Shown: piece after piece, positions 8,978 to 18,638 of the stretch
How positions within the stretch are numbered: the first letter of the stretch is position 1
Layout: each line of letters starts with the position of its first letter
NCBI GenBank assembly: GCA_963849305.1
Contig: CAWKGV010000003.1
Coordinates: forward strand, 186,001 to 250,000
Origin: CAWKGV01 sp963849305
GTDB taxonomy: Bacteria > Pseudomonadota > Alphaproteobacteria > Acetobacterales > Acetobacteraceae
DNA: 64,000 nucleotides
Direction: 5' to 3'
Program-made: the position numbers and the translations under genes
Notes under the pieces: model-generated
Database searches by the model: none
Told to the model about the DNA's origin: nothing
The model's input: only the letters and a program-made list of their open reading frames with translations

Positions 8978-10981
8978 ATGCAGAGCCAAACTCTGACCCC
9001 CGACGAGAGGCTGGTTGACGAGCGGCTGGCCGATGAGGCGCTGACCGGCGCGGTTGCGCGCGCCGCCGATGCGCTCGCGCGCCGCCAGCACGCCGATGGG
9101 CACTGGTTGTTCGAGCTGGAAGCCGACGCCACCATCCCCTCGGAATACGTGCTGCTGGAGCACCACCTCGATCGCATCGATCCCGAGCTGGAGGCGAAGA
9201 TCGGCGTCTATCTGCGCGCTGAGCAGGGCGCGCATGGCGGTTGGCCACTATTTCACGACGGGGCGATGGATCTGTCCGCCAGCGTGAAGGCGTATCTCGC
9301 GCTGCGCTGCATCGGGGATGCGCCGGACGCGCCGCACATGGCGCGCGCCCGCGCCGCGATCCTGGCCACCGGCGGCGCGGAGCGCAGCAACGTGCTGACC
9401 CGCGTGCAGCTCGCGTTGTGGGGCGAGGTGCCCTGGAGCGCGGCGCCGATGATGCCGCCCGAGATCATGCACCTGCCGCTGTGGTTTCCGTTCCATTTGA
9501 GCAAGGTGTCGTACTGGTCGCGCACGGTGATCGTGCCGCTGTTGGTGCTGATCGCGCTCAAGCCGCTGGCGCGCAACCCGCGCGCGGTGCATGTCCCCGA
9601 GCTGTTTCGTCGCCCACCCAAGCGGATCCGCGACTGGATACGCGGCCCTTATCGCTCCGGCTGGGGACGCTTCTTCAAGGGTGTCGATACGCTGCTGCGG
9701 ATCGCCGATCCGCTGTTCCCGTCACGCTCGCGCCGGCGGGCGGTCGAGAAGGCGCTTGCGTTCGTGACCGAGCACCTGAACGGCGAGGACGGGCTGGGCT
9801 CGATCTACCCGGCGATGGCGAACAGCGTGATGATGTTCGACGCGCTTGGCTACGACCTGAACGAGCCGCCCGCGGCCTTGGCGTGGCAATCAGTGTGCAA
9901 GGTGCTGGCGGTGGGGCCGGATCGCGCTTATTGCCAGCCCTGCCTGTCGCCGGTCTGGGACACGGGGTTGGCGGGGCACGCCATGGCGGAGGTCGGTGCC
10001 CCACCCCTCCCCTTGGGGGTGGGGGTTGGGGGAGGGGTCGAACCAGCACTCGCCGCCGCCTGCGATTGGCTGCGCGGCCGGCAGATCCGCGACGTGGTGG
10101 GCGACTGGGCGGTGCGGCGGCCGGACTTGCCGCCAGGTGGCTGGGCGTTTCAGTTTACGAATGATTACTACCCGGACGTAGACGATACCGCCGTGGTGGG
10201 GATGCTGCTGCATCGCCACGGCGATCCCGCGAACATCGAGGCGATCGCGCGCGCGCGCGCCTGGATCGTGGGGATGCAGTCGCGCGGCGGTGGGCGGTGG
10301 GACGGCGGTTGGGGCGCGTTCGAGCCGGAGAACACGCATCTGTATCTCAATCACATCCCGTTCGCCGATCATGGCGCCCTGCTCGACCCGCCGACCGCCG
10401 ACGTGACCGGGCGCTGCGTCTCGTTCCTGGCGCAGATCGGAATGCCGGCCGACGACCCGGTGATGCGGCGCGCCATCGCCTTCCTGCGGCGCTGCCAGGA
10501 GCAGGACGGGAGTTGGTTCGGCCGCTGGGGCGTGAACTACATCTACGGCACTTGGTCGGTGCTGGCCGCGCTGAACGCGGCCGGTCTGCAGCACGACGAT
10601 CCGGCGATCCGCCGCGCCGTGGCCTGGGTGCTCTCGGTGCAGCGCCCGGACGGCGGCTGGGGCGAGGATGCGGAGACTTACAATGCCGCGCTGCCCGGTC
10701 GCTACAAGGAGAGCACCGCGAGCCAAACCGCCTGGGCGCTGCTCGGGCTGATGGCGGCCGGCGAGGCGGACCATCCGGCGGTCGCGCGCGGCGTCGCGTA
10801 TCTGACGGCGACCCAGCCCGCCGACGGCGAGTGGACCGAGCCGGCCCATACGGCGGTGGGTTTCCCGCGCGTGTTCTACCTGCGCTATCACGGCTACCGG
10901 CTCTATTTCCCGCTGCTGGCGCTGGCGCGCTATCGCAATCTGCGGCGCGGCAACGAGCGGCGTGTCGCGTTCGGATTCTGA
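8978..10981 (+). CDS. shc: Squalene-hopene cyclase
   Basis: A 667-residue class II terpene cyclase that folds squalene into hopene and diplopterol at the membrane. The catalytic DVDDTAVV motif is at about residues 400-407. QW repeats include QHADGHWLFELEAD, QEQDGSWFGRWG and QRPDGGWGEDAETY, and GGWGAFEPEN is also present. Residues about 342-356 (PPLPLGVGVGGG region) are an in-frame low-complexity insert created by a palindromic DNA element at 9998-10038, between GHAMAEVG and ALAAACDWL; this insert is not typical of the family. The 3' end overlaps hpnG by 20 bp. Confidence 0.96.
   Translation: MQSQTLTPDERLVDERLADEALTGAVARAADALARRQHADGHWLFELEADATIPSEYVLLEHHLDRIDPELEAKIGVYLRAEQGAHGGWPLFHDGAMDLSASVKAYLALRCIGDAPDAPHMARARAAILATGGAERSNVLTRVQLALWGEVPWSAAPMMPPEIMHLPLWFPFHLSKVSYWSRTVIVPLLVLIALKPLARNPRAVHVPELFRRPPKRIRDWIRGPYRSGWGRFFKGVDTLLRIADPLFPSRSRRRAVEKALAFVTEHLNGEDGLGSIYPAMANSVMMFDALGYDLNEPPAALAWQSVCKVLAVGPDRAYCQPCLSPVWDTGLAGHAMAEVGAPPLPLGVGVGGGVEPALAAACDWLRGRQIRDVVGDWAVRRPDLPPGGWAFQFTNDYYPDVDDTAVVGMLLHRHGDPANIEAIARARAWIVGMQSRGGGRWDGGWGAFEPENTHLYLNHIPFADHGALLDPPTADVTGRCVSFLAQIGMPADDPVMRRAIAFLRRCQEQDGSWFGRWGVNYIYGTWSVLAALNAAGLQHDDPAIRRAVAWVLSVQRPDGGWGEDAETYNAALPGRYKESTASQTAWALLGLMAAGEADHPAVARGVAYLTATQPADGEWTEPAHTAVGFPRVFYLRYHGYRLYFPLLALARYRNLRRGNERRVAFGF
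9998..10038. repeat. G/C-run palindromic element inside shc
   Basis: A palindrome of C-runs (CCCCACCCCTCCCC) followed by matching G-runs (TTGGGGGAGGGG), inserted in frame within shc. It resembles the element at 63739-63851 inside the glycosyltransferase gene; both contain the CCCCCAACCCCC-type core on one strand. Confidence 0.7.
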
Positions 10982-11651
10982 GCGGATCGGCATCGTTGTC
11001 GGCATCGCGGCCGAGGCCCGGATCGCGCGCCGGCTCGGTTGGCCGGTGGCGATCGGCGGCGGCACCCCCGAGGGCGCGCGGCTTGCGGCGCTGCGGCTCG
11101 CGGATCGCGGGGCGGGCGCGCTGGTGAGCTTCGGGCTGGTCGGCGGGCTTGATCCTTCGTTGCGTCCTGGCGATCTGGTGGTCGCGGAGGCGGTCCTTGT
11201 GGGCGGGACGCGGATGGCGGTCGACCCGGCGCTGGCGCGACGGCTGGGCGGCGCGACCGGGCATGTGGTGCTGGCGGGGGAGCAGGTGATCGCGGATTGC
11301 GCGACCAAGCGCCGCCTCTGGCAGGAGACCGGCTGCGCGGCGGTCGATCTCGAGAGCGGGGCGGTGGCGGGCGCAGCGGCAGCGCGCGGGCTCCGCTTCG
11401 CGGTGCTGCGGGCCGTCTGCGATCCGGCCGAGCGGAGCTTGCCTCCGGCCGCGTTACTGGCCTTATCCGGTGATGGGCGGATCAGGCCAGCGTTGGTGCT
11501 GCTGTCCTTGGCGCGGCAGCCGGGGCAGGTGTCGGCGCTGCTGGCATTGGCGCGCGACGCAGCGGCGGCACGGCGCGTCTTGGCCGGTCGGGCCACCGCC
11601 GTTCGGGGCGCAGTGGTTCAGGCGGCAGCGTGGCGCCGACCGGCGACATAG
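10962..11651 (+). CDS. hpnG: Hopanoid nucleoside phosphorylase HpnG
   Basis: A 229-residue member of the nucleoside phosphorylase superfamily, assigned as HpnG, which removes adenine from adenosylhopane on the way to ribosylhopane and bacteriohopanetetrol. Visible family features are IGIVVGIAAEARIARRLG at the N-terminus, VSFGLVGGLDPSLRPGDLVV, and AVDLESGAVAGAA, the acidic residue region that contacts the ribose. It begins at a GTG inside the last codons of shc, so it is probably translationally coupled. Its last 34 bases overlap the convergent cupin gene. Confidence 0.85.
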   Translation: MSRSDSERIGIVVGIAAEARIARRLGWPVAIGGGTPEGARLAALRLADRGAGALVSFGLVGGLDPSLRPGDLVVAEAVLVGGTRMAVDPALARRLGGATGHVVLAGEQVIADCATKRRLWQETGCAAVDLESGAVAGAAAARGLRFAVLRAVCDPAERSLPPAALLALSGDGRIRPALVLLSLARQPGQVSALLALARDAAAARRVLAGRATAVRGAVVQAAAWRRPAT

Positions 11652-11893
11652 CGGACGCCTTCGGGGCCGATGTGCTCCTCATGGGGCCGGCCGGCTGGCA
11701 TGATGAAGCTCTCGCCCGGCCGGTAGGTGTGGCTTGTGCCGTCGCAAACGATGGTCATGGCGCCTTCGAGGATCAGCAGCTTGGCGTCGAACCCGTGCGC
11801 GTGCTCCTGATGGACCTCGTTCGGCGGTAGCTCGGCGAGCCGAGGCTCATAGCCTTCGCGCTTCAGCTCGGCCTCGAATTCGATTTGGTCCAT
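11618..11893 (-). CDS. Small cupin-domain protein
   Basis: A 91-residue single-domain cupin. The metal-binding histidines are in the first cupin motif (HQEHAHGFDAKLLILEG, with the later Glu) and the second motif (PAGRPHEEHIG). It folds as a small beta-barrel; the substrate cannot be told from sequence. It is convergent with hpnG and overlaps it by 34 bp, so it is not part of the hopanoid operon. It is followed upstream on the same strand by a small Cys-rich gene. Confidence 0.75.
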   Translation of the reverse strand: MDQIEFEAELKREGYEPRLAELPPNEVHQEHAHGFDAKLLILEGAMTIVCDGTSHTYRPGESFIMPAGRPHEEHIGPEGVRYVAGRRHAAA

Positions 11894-11950
11894 GGCCTGC
11901 TCCGCCTTTTCCCTGCTGGGCTTGAGGTGGCCGCCGGGGCTTTCCGAGCG

Positions 11951-12124
11951 TCACGCACCGCCGATGGCGCGGGTGATCTTGCCCGAGCCGCCGCAGGTCT
12001 TGCACGCGGCGCCCTGGACTTTCCCGCTGCCGTGGCACTCGGGGCAGACGTCCTCGCCGGTTCCCGGCGTGCCAGGCGCGGCCTCGTCGCCGGGGTTCAA
12101 TTTGGGGCTGCTCTGCTCCGGCAT
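11951..12124 (-). CDS. Small DnaJ-type zinc-finger protein
   Basis: A 57-residue protein starting MPEQSSPKLNPGDEAAPGTP and ending with two DnaJ-like zinc-binding repeats, CPECHGSGK and CKTCGGSGK. A longer frame is open upstream, but the ATG at 12124 fits a truncated paralogue nearby (12456-12596), which shares the same N-terminus. Small proteins of this sort occur in many alphaproteobacteria with no assigned function. It likely binds one zinc ion. Confidence 0.7.
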   Translation of the reverse strand: MPEQSSPKLNPGDEAAPGTPGTGEDVCPECHGSGKVQGAACKTCGGSGKITRAIGGA

Positions 12125-12415
12125 CTTACGCCTCCTCGCTAGGTATGCTCGTGGGGAACGCGGGACGGCGGGGAGGAGTTCGTACTCCCTCCTATGCAGG
12201 AACTGCCGCGTCGGCATGGGCGGGGCGGAGCGTCGCCCAGAAACCCGGCTCCAGTAAGCCCACGGGCGGGCATCGAAATACTTGGGGGCGCATGACCGAG
12301 TGCTTCCTAAACTCGGTTAGCCCCGCGACGCGCTGTCCATGCGCTAGTGCCATCCGCTTCAGGAACGGACTACCAGTTTGCCCAATGTTGACAGGTTGAG
12401 AGCCCGACCTGCCGC
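12125..12415. other. Non-coding stretch with small hairpins
   Basis: No convincing gene. Two hairpins are visible: GGAGGAGT/ACTCCCTCC around 12171-12192 and ACCGAGT/ACTCGGT around 12296-12318. The rest shows no recognisable motif. Confidence 0.4.
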
Positions 12416-12515
12416 TTCTGTGACCCCGATCATACTCCCAGCCCCCCGCCGCCGGCTAAAAGCCCCAATGGAGCCACGCTGCACAGGCAGGGAGTGCCAC
12501 CAATGACGACGACTG
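12416..12515 (+). pseudogene. Remnant of a leader and start like the gene at 17618
   Basis: The blocks CTGTGACCC, TCATACT, GCTAAAA and GGGAGTGCCACCAATGAC occur here in the same order as upstream of the small gene at 17618, ending in the same ATG context. The reading frame then fails after a few codons. It appears to be a truncated duplicate of that gene's promoter, leader and start. Confidence 0.5.
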
Positions 12516-12596
12516 AGAGAATAAGAGGTCAGTTCCTGGCGTGCAGGGCGAGGCTTCGTCGCCGGGGTTCATCTTGGGGGTGCTCTGGTCAGGCAT
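12456..12596 (-). pseudogene. Truncated paralogue of the zinc-finger small protein
   Basis: On the minus strand the start MPDQSTPKMNPGDEASPCTPGT closely matches the N-terminus of the protein at 11951-12124. It then runs into unrelated residues where the zinc-binding CxxC repeats should be. The broken end meets the remnant at 12416-12515, so two partial gene copies are joined here. Confidence 0.6.
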
Positions 12597-12735
12597 GGCG
12601 GACTCCATCGTTGTGGGTCTCTGCAAGGAACGCCGGCAGAAGGGGCCCGTTCGGGATGTTTTTGACTTTGACCCACTGCTCATGGTCAGAGCACGAACCG
12701 CCTAGCTCTCGGCGTCATGGGCGTTCCCAGACCGC

Positions 12736-15127
12736 TCAAAACGTCACCTTCACGCCACCGTAGGCCGCAACCGGCGCGCCAATGTTGTAGCTCCGCGTAT
12801 CGGTAGCGCCCGGCGCCTGGATCAGTGGAACCGAGGTCGTGGGGGAGAATGTGCCGTATGAATAATACTTCTCGTCAAACGCATTCTGCACCAGCGCGAA
12901 GACCAGGATTTTTGGGGTTACCAGATAGCTGGTGTTCAGATTAACAGGAAATATCCTGGCAGCCGCTTCGTCAGGTTCGCCTCATCGCCGAACAGGTATT
13001 GACCGCTCGCGGCGATTACGGTCGCTCCCACCGTCCACTTGTCTGTTACTCTGTACTGCACCCCGAGTTTGAGCTGGTGCGCTGGAATGCCCGGTAGCTG
13101 ATCGCGAGGCTGGACGCAGATGTTGCTGGCCGCATCGGCGGCCGGGTTGTTCGGGCTCGAAAGAAGAAGCTGCTTGGAACGTCGCATTTGTATATGAGTA
13201 ATACGACGCAGGCAAGCCATCGTGGCGTAGTCAGACGAGCTCCGATATCGACGCTCTGCCTGCGAGTGTCGACGACATTTAGAAAGAAGCCTGTACCAAA
13301 GAACAACGCTCTGCGCGAAGATGATATCGTCGCTCAGGTTGGTACGGAACGCGCTGACATACCAGTACAACTGGCGTTGTCGTAGGGTGCGAACTGCCCG
13401 CGCACGCCGAACTAGAGCGAGTGCGCCACGGGCTGCTAAAGGTTAGGGATCGCCAGTGAAAAAATAGGCAAGACTGCACGGCGCCGAAGGGATAGGAACA
13501 GGTGAACTACGACGGCGTCGGCGATAGGTTCGAGATATGAATAACAGCCATACAACGCTGACACTGGGAAGCAGCTTGTAGGTCAGGCCGACGACTGGGT
13601 TGAAATGGGTATAGAAGTGGTTGCCGGTCAGCGAAGATACCAGTCATATCATTGATGTCTATATGCGCGTCGTTGAAGCGCCCTGACACGGTAGCGGACA
13701 GATGCCGACGTCACGTCCAGCGTATCGGTGAAGTAAGCGCCGTAATAGGCATCGATGAAACAGCGCGCACCGGAGCGATCGAGCTGACAGCCAGGTCGAT
13801 GACGATTACGGCGGAATGACATTACGGCTCAACGGAGTAGAAGCCCGTGACAGAGGTGTAGGCGGTGAAAGTTGTGTCGGCACGTCGAAGCTGATCGCAG
13901 CAACCAACTGGTTAGAATGGCCAAACACTGGGCTTGTGTTGGTCACCTGGAAGGACGTGCCGTAGCTGTTGGTGTTGGTGGTCTGCTTCGCGAGAGATCC
14001 ATAAACGCCGCTTACCCCAAGAAAGCCGAAATAGGCGTGCCGCTGAGGGTGGTGGCAACGACGAAGGGCGATTAGCAGAGGAAGGAGCTGTCGTCGCCGC
14101 ACGCGATAGATCGGAGAGCTGTTGCCGTTCAGAGACGAGCTGGCGAAGGTAATCGTAGTAGGCGACAGACTGCAACGATGTCGTATCGGTGATATCGAAG
14201 TTGCCATAGAGGTACATGCGGACATAATTGTTGTCGACCACATTCGGGCCGGTGAACTGCGCCTCGGGTCCACCTCCAGCAGCTGCACTGGGACGTGCCG
14301 GGTCCGTAGAGGCTGGTCTGGGCGGCATCGATGTACAGATGCACCTCGGCGCGGTCGCTGCGCCAACCAACATCGCCGTAGAATAGCTAGAGGCCAGACT
14401 GCTGAAAATCGCGCCAGCGGTACTCGTGCAGACCGGAACCAGCAACGTAAGCTGCGTGTAGCCGCTCTGCTGGCCGTATAGAAACTAGCCGGCAATCTGA
14501 CCGAACGAGCCGCCGAAGACATCGAGTACGCCGCCGTGATAGGTGAAGCCGTTCTAGAGTAGCACCGACAATGATCCGCCGAGGGCATAGAGGCCAAAGA
14601 CCGGGTAGGCGCCCTACAGGTTAATCTGGTCGATCGCAAGGTAAGGGATCAGATCCAGTACACCGTATCGCCGAACGGGTTGTTGAAGAGAGCTCCGTTT
14701 ACATATACGGCGATCCACGGCGCGGAACCTGCAAGGGTGAGGCAAGGAAGCTGTGATAGAACACGTTTAGCTGGAACGGATTGCCGGCCGCATTGACCAG
14801 GTGGACCCCTGCGCTTGGATCCTGCAGCGTTTGCAGTAAGTTCGGCGGTCCTGTCAGCGACAAGTCTAGGCTGGTGAGAACTAGATTTTGCGCGGGAACC
14901 TTGGAGCGGTCTACGCCGGACCCCAGCTGGGGCGGCGCCAATGACATAGACCAGCGGCAGAACGGACAAGACTGGCGCTGACGGGGCCGAAGCGGCTGGT
15001 GCGGCCTGATAGCGGCCGAAGAGGCTAGCGGAGAACGAGTACCGAAGGTCTGCGCCAGTGCGAGAGGAGGCAACAGCAACGACGCAACGACAAGAGCAGC
15101 ACGACCTCGCAACGTAATCTCTACCAA
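12736..15127 (-). pseudogene. Decayed TonB-dependent outer-membrane receptor
   Basis: Read on the minus strand, fragments in several frames make up a TonB-dependent receptor. The start (15127) has a signal peptide (VVASLLLPPLALAQ) followed by a plug-like segment (QNLVLTSLDLSLTGPPNLLQ, VHLVNAAGNPFQLN). The middle part gives scattered barrel pieces. The 3' end gives QLKLGVQYRVTDKWTVGATV and a C-terminus ending GVKVTF at the TGA at 12736-12738, with the terminal Phe typical of outer-membrane barrels. Many stops and frame changes show long-standing decay. The substrate is unknown. It is divergent from a similarly decayed two-component system. Confidence 0.8.
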
Positions 15128-15419
15128 CGCAGCCTGCCGCCATGATCGACGCTACGCAACACGACGACGGAGAGCGGGATACGGAGAGCAACCAGACAGC
15201 TCTGTGCTACGGCTGGGCGAGCTAGGAACGCGACGGCCAGAGAGCCCTCATGCTCCATACCTACAAAGCGGCCGCCGATCGTCTATTGCAGAAGTGCAGC
15301 GATTTTTGCAAAAAGTGCAGCGCGTGTGGGTTGCGCTATTACGTTCGGTCGGAACGTGGGCTAGCCAGCAGCGCCTGCGATGGATCGGTGCGCCCGACGC
15401 GGCCGGGCGGATGATAGAC

Positions 15420-16843
15420 TGTCTGGACCTGGCTGAGGCAAGCGCAAAACGGGGAGAGGGGGGATACCGCCGATCTATCGATGGCCCATGCGTGGGGCTG
15501 GCCGAGATCTCTGCGTGGCCAATTGATGCTGATCCCCACGGCCATCCTATTTGCCGGCCTTCTTGTTACCGTCGGGACGATTTTCTGGATGCGCGGGTCG
15601 GATTGCCGCGGAGATCAGTCAGCATGCAGTTGGGCATGACCTCGTCAGGACAGCGCTACGCACGTTGCCGATGCCAGCAGCCCGCCTCGCTTTCGAGCAG
15701 CTGACACACGACCTACCGCAGTGCGCCACGTGCATTCGAAGTGTTCCTTCGGACAGAACCTTGTTCAGCGGGGTCCACCGCGGATCGGACAGCGCCTGGC
15801 TCTCGGCTTGGCTAACGCGGCCTCTGGCGCTGCCGCCTGAAGAGGAAGTTTCCCGTGATCGTGAAGGGCACACCGTCGGTGAAATCCGATTGCGGTCGAA
15901 CTCCGCAGATGAGATCGCCGAAGTTGTGGGCGAAGTCGAGCTCTTCTCTGCTGCACTCCTACTGCTGTCTGTTCTCATCGTTGGCGCGCTGGTTGGGCAG
16001 CCGACGTTCGCTCTCCTTGGTACGTATTCTTGCCGACGGGTTCGACCGTCTGGAACGCGAAGACTACCGGCCGATTGCCCCGATCCGGTTCTAGAGCTCC
16101 GTCGGGTCGGCCAACAGTTGATCACCTGGTGCATATCTTCGCCAGGTAACGGCGGACAACCATCTTCTGATCGACAGCTACTCTCGATGCAGGAGCAGGA
16201 GCGCAAGGACTTGGCGGCAGAACTCCACGATGAATTTGGCCCAGCGTTGTTTGGTATTAGGGCTGAAGCCGTTGCATACTGAAATTGGTGCATTTGATGG
16301 GCCACCGGAGGCACAGGTTTACGCCACGCACGAGCATTACGGAACTGACCGACGGGTCAGAAGCTTAACTATCGCATATTGGATCGACTGCGGCCTTGAT
16401 TTTGAGCAGATCGGCCTAGCCGAAGCCTGCGGCATTTGGTCGCGTCGTGGCAGGTCCGCTATGCCCATATGAGTTGGTCGCTAAAGATGCCGCGGAGCTT
16501 TGATGAGCCTGCCGAGGCACTGAGCCTCACCTGTACCGGGTTGTGCAGGAGGCTGTCACCAACGCGGTCGGCACGCGCAGGCAGCGGCAATCGAAATCCG
16601 TTTAGAGCAGCGAACGGCCGGCGGCCTGCCGGCGGCAAATATGGCGCAAGGCCTTTCACTTTCAATCAAGGATGACGGGAGAGGGTTGCCAGAAGACCTC
16701 GCTTCGGGTTCGGATTGCTAGGAATGACAGAGCGCGTTCGCCAGCTTGGCGGAACGCTGAAAATCACGAATGGACGTCCGACGGGTGTCGTCGTCCAGGC
16801 CGTAATTCCGGAGCAAAAGCAAGCGACCACATGGAGCCGGCAC
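15420..16843 (+). pseudogene. Decayed NarL-type sensor histidine kinase
   Basis: Fragments in different frames restore a HisKA_3 kinase: a transmembrane helix (LIPTAILFAGLLVTVGTIFW, about 15525), a periplasmic region (RIAAEISQHAVGHDLVRTAL), a second helix near 15950, the phospho-acceptor helix QERKDLAAELHDEFGPALFG with His (about 16200-16250), LYRVVQEAVTNAV of the ATPase domain (about 16535) and KDDGRGLPED / GLLGMTERVRQLGGTL (about 16670-16760). Several frameshifts and stops inactivate it. No stop separates it from the response regulator that follows. Confidence 0.8.
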
Positions 16844-17456
16844 GTGCGGGTTTTGCTGATTGAGGACCATCCGATCGTAAGAGCAGGCTGTCGCCGATTG
16901 CTGCAAGGGATTGCTGGGATAGAAGTGCGAGAGTCAGCCACGGCAGCGGACGGGTTGCGCATGACTCGCGAGTTCTCGCCGGATGTCGTCATTCTTGACC
17001 TGAAGCTGCCGGACGGCAATGGTCTCGGCTTGCTGGAACCCCTAATGTCCAATGACCCTGCCCCGAAAATCATCGTGTTCAGCAGTACGAGGATGTCGTC
17101 TTCGCCGCGCGGGCGCTTGGTGCAGGGGCTAGGGGTTACATCACCAAGAATGACGATCCTAATGGATTGCTACAAGCAATTGAAAAAGTTATTGAAGGTG
17201 GAGTGTTTCTGACCGCCTCGACGGCGGAGAAGTTGGCGTTGATGACGACGACCATCATGGCAACGATCCGCTGTCGAACCTGTCAACAAGGGAACTCGAG
17301 GTATTGGAGCTGCTGGGTAGAGGCCGAACGCTAGCCAAATCGCGGATCGGCTCAGATCAGCTATCGGACATCCGCCAGCATCACGGCGCAGATCAAGAGC
17401 AATTAAATATCATGAGCACTGCGGCCCTGATCAAATGGGCGGTGGAAAGGCCCTAA
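16844..17456 (+). pseudogene. Decayed NarL/FixJ response regulator
   Basis: The receiver domain begins VRVLLIEDHPIVRAGCRRLL with its acidic pocket, and the phospho-acceptor Asp is in PDVVILDLKLPDGNGLG. The frame breaks near 17085; the continuation, in other frames, gives GYITKNDDPNGLLQAIEKV, the LuxR-type helix-turn-helix start LSTRELEVLELLGRGRTL and AALIKWAVERP before the TAA at 17454-17456. At least two frameshifts separate these parts. It is partner of the upstream kinase, and the pair lies back to back with the decayed TonB receptor, which it may once have controlled. Confidence 0.82.
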
Positions 17457-17617
17457 GGGTATTGCGAGGAACGTGAGCATCAGGCTGGTCGCCGGGGTCG
17501 ATCGCAGGTTCGACTGGATCGCTAGCCGGCTACCGCGTGCGGAAGGCCTGTGACCCTCTTCATACTTCTACGTGCGCTCGCCAGCTAAAACCACCAAGCA
17601 GCAGGGGAGTGCCACCA

Positions 17618-17821
17618 ATGACCGACGCCATGAGCGCCTACGCGGTCGAGGAACGGATCGTTCAGGGCGATACCCGCTGGGTGGCGATCCGCGCGCGCGG
17701 AGCCGAGTGGTCGTGGCTGACGGCCGATGAGGCCGCCTCCATCGGCCGGCATTGGGTCGAGCAGTTCGGCGAGCACCGGCCGGCGGCACCGGCCAACACC
17801 ATCGCCGCCACGAGATCGTAA
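17618..17821 (+). CDS. Small conserved hypothetical protein
   Basis: A 67-residue soluble protein (MTDAMSAYAVEERIVQGDTR at its start) with no signal peptide or recognised domain; the segment WSWLTADEAASIGRHWVEQF is helical and rich in Trp. The ATG at 17618 is chosen because of the GGGGAG site and because the surrounding context is duplicated at 12416-12515. It precedes the Lin0512 pair by 80 bp and might share its transcript. Function unknown. Confidence 0.6.
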   Translation: MTDAMSAYAVEERIVQGDTRWVAIRARGAEWSWLTADEAASIGRHWVEQFGEHRPAAPANTIAATRS

Positions 17822-17901
17822 ACTCCTCCCGCCACTCCTCCGATTGAGCCGCAAGGTCGTCTCCAATAGCCTCCGGCCACATCACCGGAGGACCACCCGA
17901 C

Positions 17902-18261
17902 ATGGCGCTCACCCGCATGGTGCTCCAGATCGGCATGGGCACCGACATCCGCGGCGCCGATTACACCAAGGCCGCCGTCCGCGCCCTGCGGGACGCGCTT
18001 TGGCACAACGCGCTCAGCGTCGCCGATGCGGTCGGGCTGCCGGTCGACGCGATGCAGGTCGAGATCACGATCGGCGTCCCCAACCCCGACCAGGTTGACC
18101 GCGAAGCCGTCCGCGCCACGCTGCCGCATGGCTCGGGCACAGTGCGCGTGGTGCCGGGCGGGCTGGAGATCCCGAACGATGCCGGCACCGATTCCACCGT
18201 TATCGCCAACGCCGCGGCGGTTGTCTGGCTCGACATCGGCCAGGGGAACAGTGCGCCATGA
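17902..18261 (+). CDS. Lin0512-family protein, copy A
   Basis: A 119-residue protein of the Lin0512 family (small conserved proteins of unknown biochemical role). Family features are GMGTDIRGADYTKAAVRALRD near the N-terminus, MQVEITIGVPNPDQVDREAV in the middle and GTVRVVPGGLEIP followed by VIANAAAVVWL. The ATG has a strong GGAGG site. Its last bases overlap the start of copy B (ATGA), so the two are translated together and may form a heteromer. Confidence 0.8.
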   Translation: MALTRMVLQIGMGTDIRGADYTKAAVRALRDALWHNALSVADAVGLPVDAMQVEITIGVPNPDQVDREAVRATLPHGSGTVRVVPGGLEIPNDAGTDSTVIANAAAVVWLDIGQGNSAP

Positions 18262-18617
18262 CCGCCAAGCGCGTCACCCTGGAACTTGGCAGCGGCAACG
18301 ACCTGCATGGCGGCGACTACACCAAGGCCGCGATCCGCGCGGTCGAGGATGCCATCCATCACAGCTCGCTCAGCCTGATCCGGACCCTCGGGCTCGACGC
18401 GCGCGCGATGCAGGTCGAAGTCACGATTGGCGTGCAGCGGCCCGAGCAGGTAGATCGAGCCGCGGTGCGGGCCGCGCTGCCGCATGGGACGGTCACGGTC
18501 AACGTGGTCGCGGGCGGGCTTGACGTGCCAGACGAAAGCTCAGGTGATGTCGCGGTGATCGCCAGCGCCGCGGTCGCGGTCCGGCTCGATCTGCCGCAGG
18601 CCAAGACGCCGCCCTAG
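18258..18617 (+). CDS. Lin0512-family protein, copy B
   Basis: A 119-residue paralogue of the preceding gene: ELGSGNDLHGGDYTKAAIRA, MQVEVTIGVQRPEQVDRAAV and VNVVAGGLDVP align with copy A along their whole length. ATGA overlap with copy A. It is followed 21 bp later by an alpha/beta hydrolase on the same strand, so the three probably form one operon. The DYTKAA segment, conserved in both copies, is a likely functional site, but no reaction is known to me. Confidence 0.8.
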   Translation: MTAKRVTLELGSGNDLHGGDYTKAAIRAVEDAIHHSSLSLIRTLGLDARAMQVEVTIGVQRPEQVDRAAVRAALPHGTVTVNVVAGGLDVPDESSGDVAVIASAAVAVRLDLPQAKTPP

Positions 18618-18638
18618 ACGATCGGGGGACACGATCCG

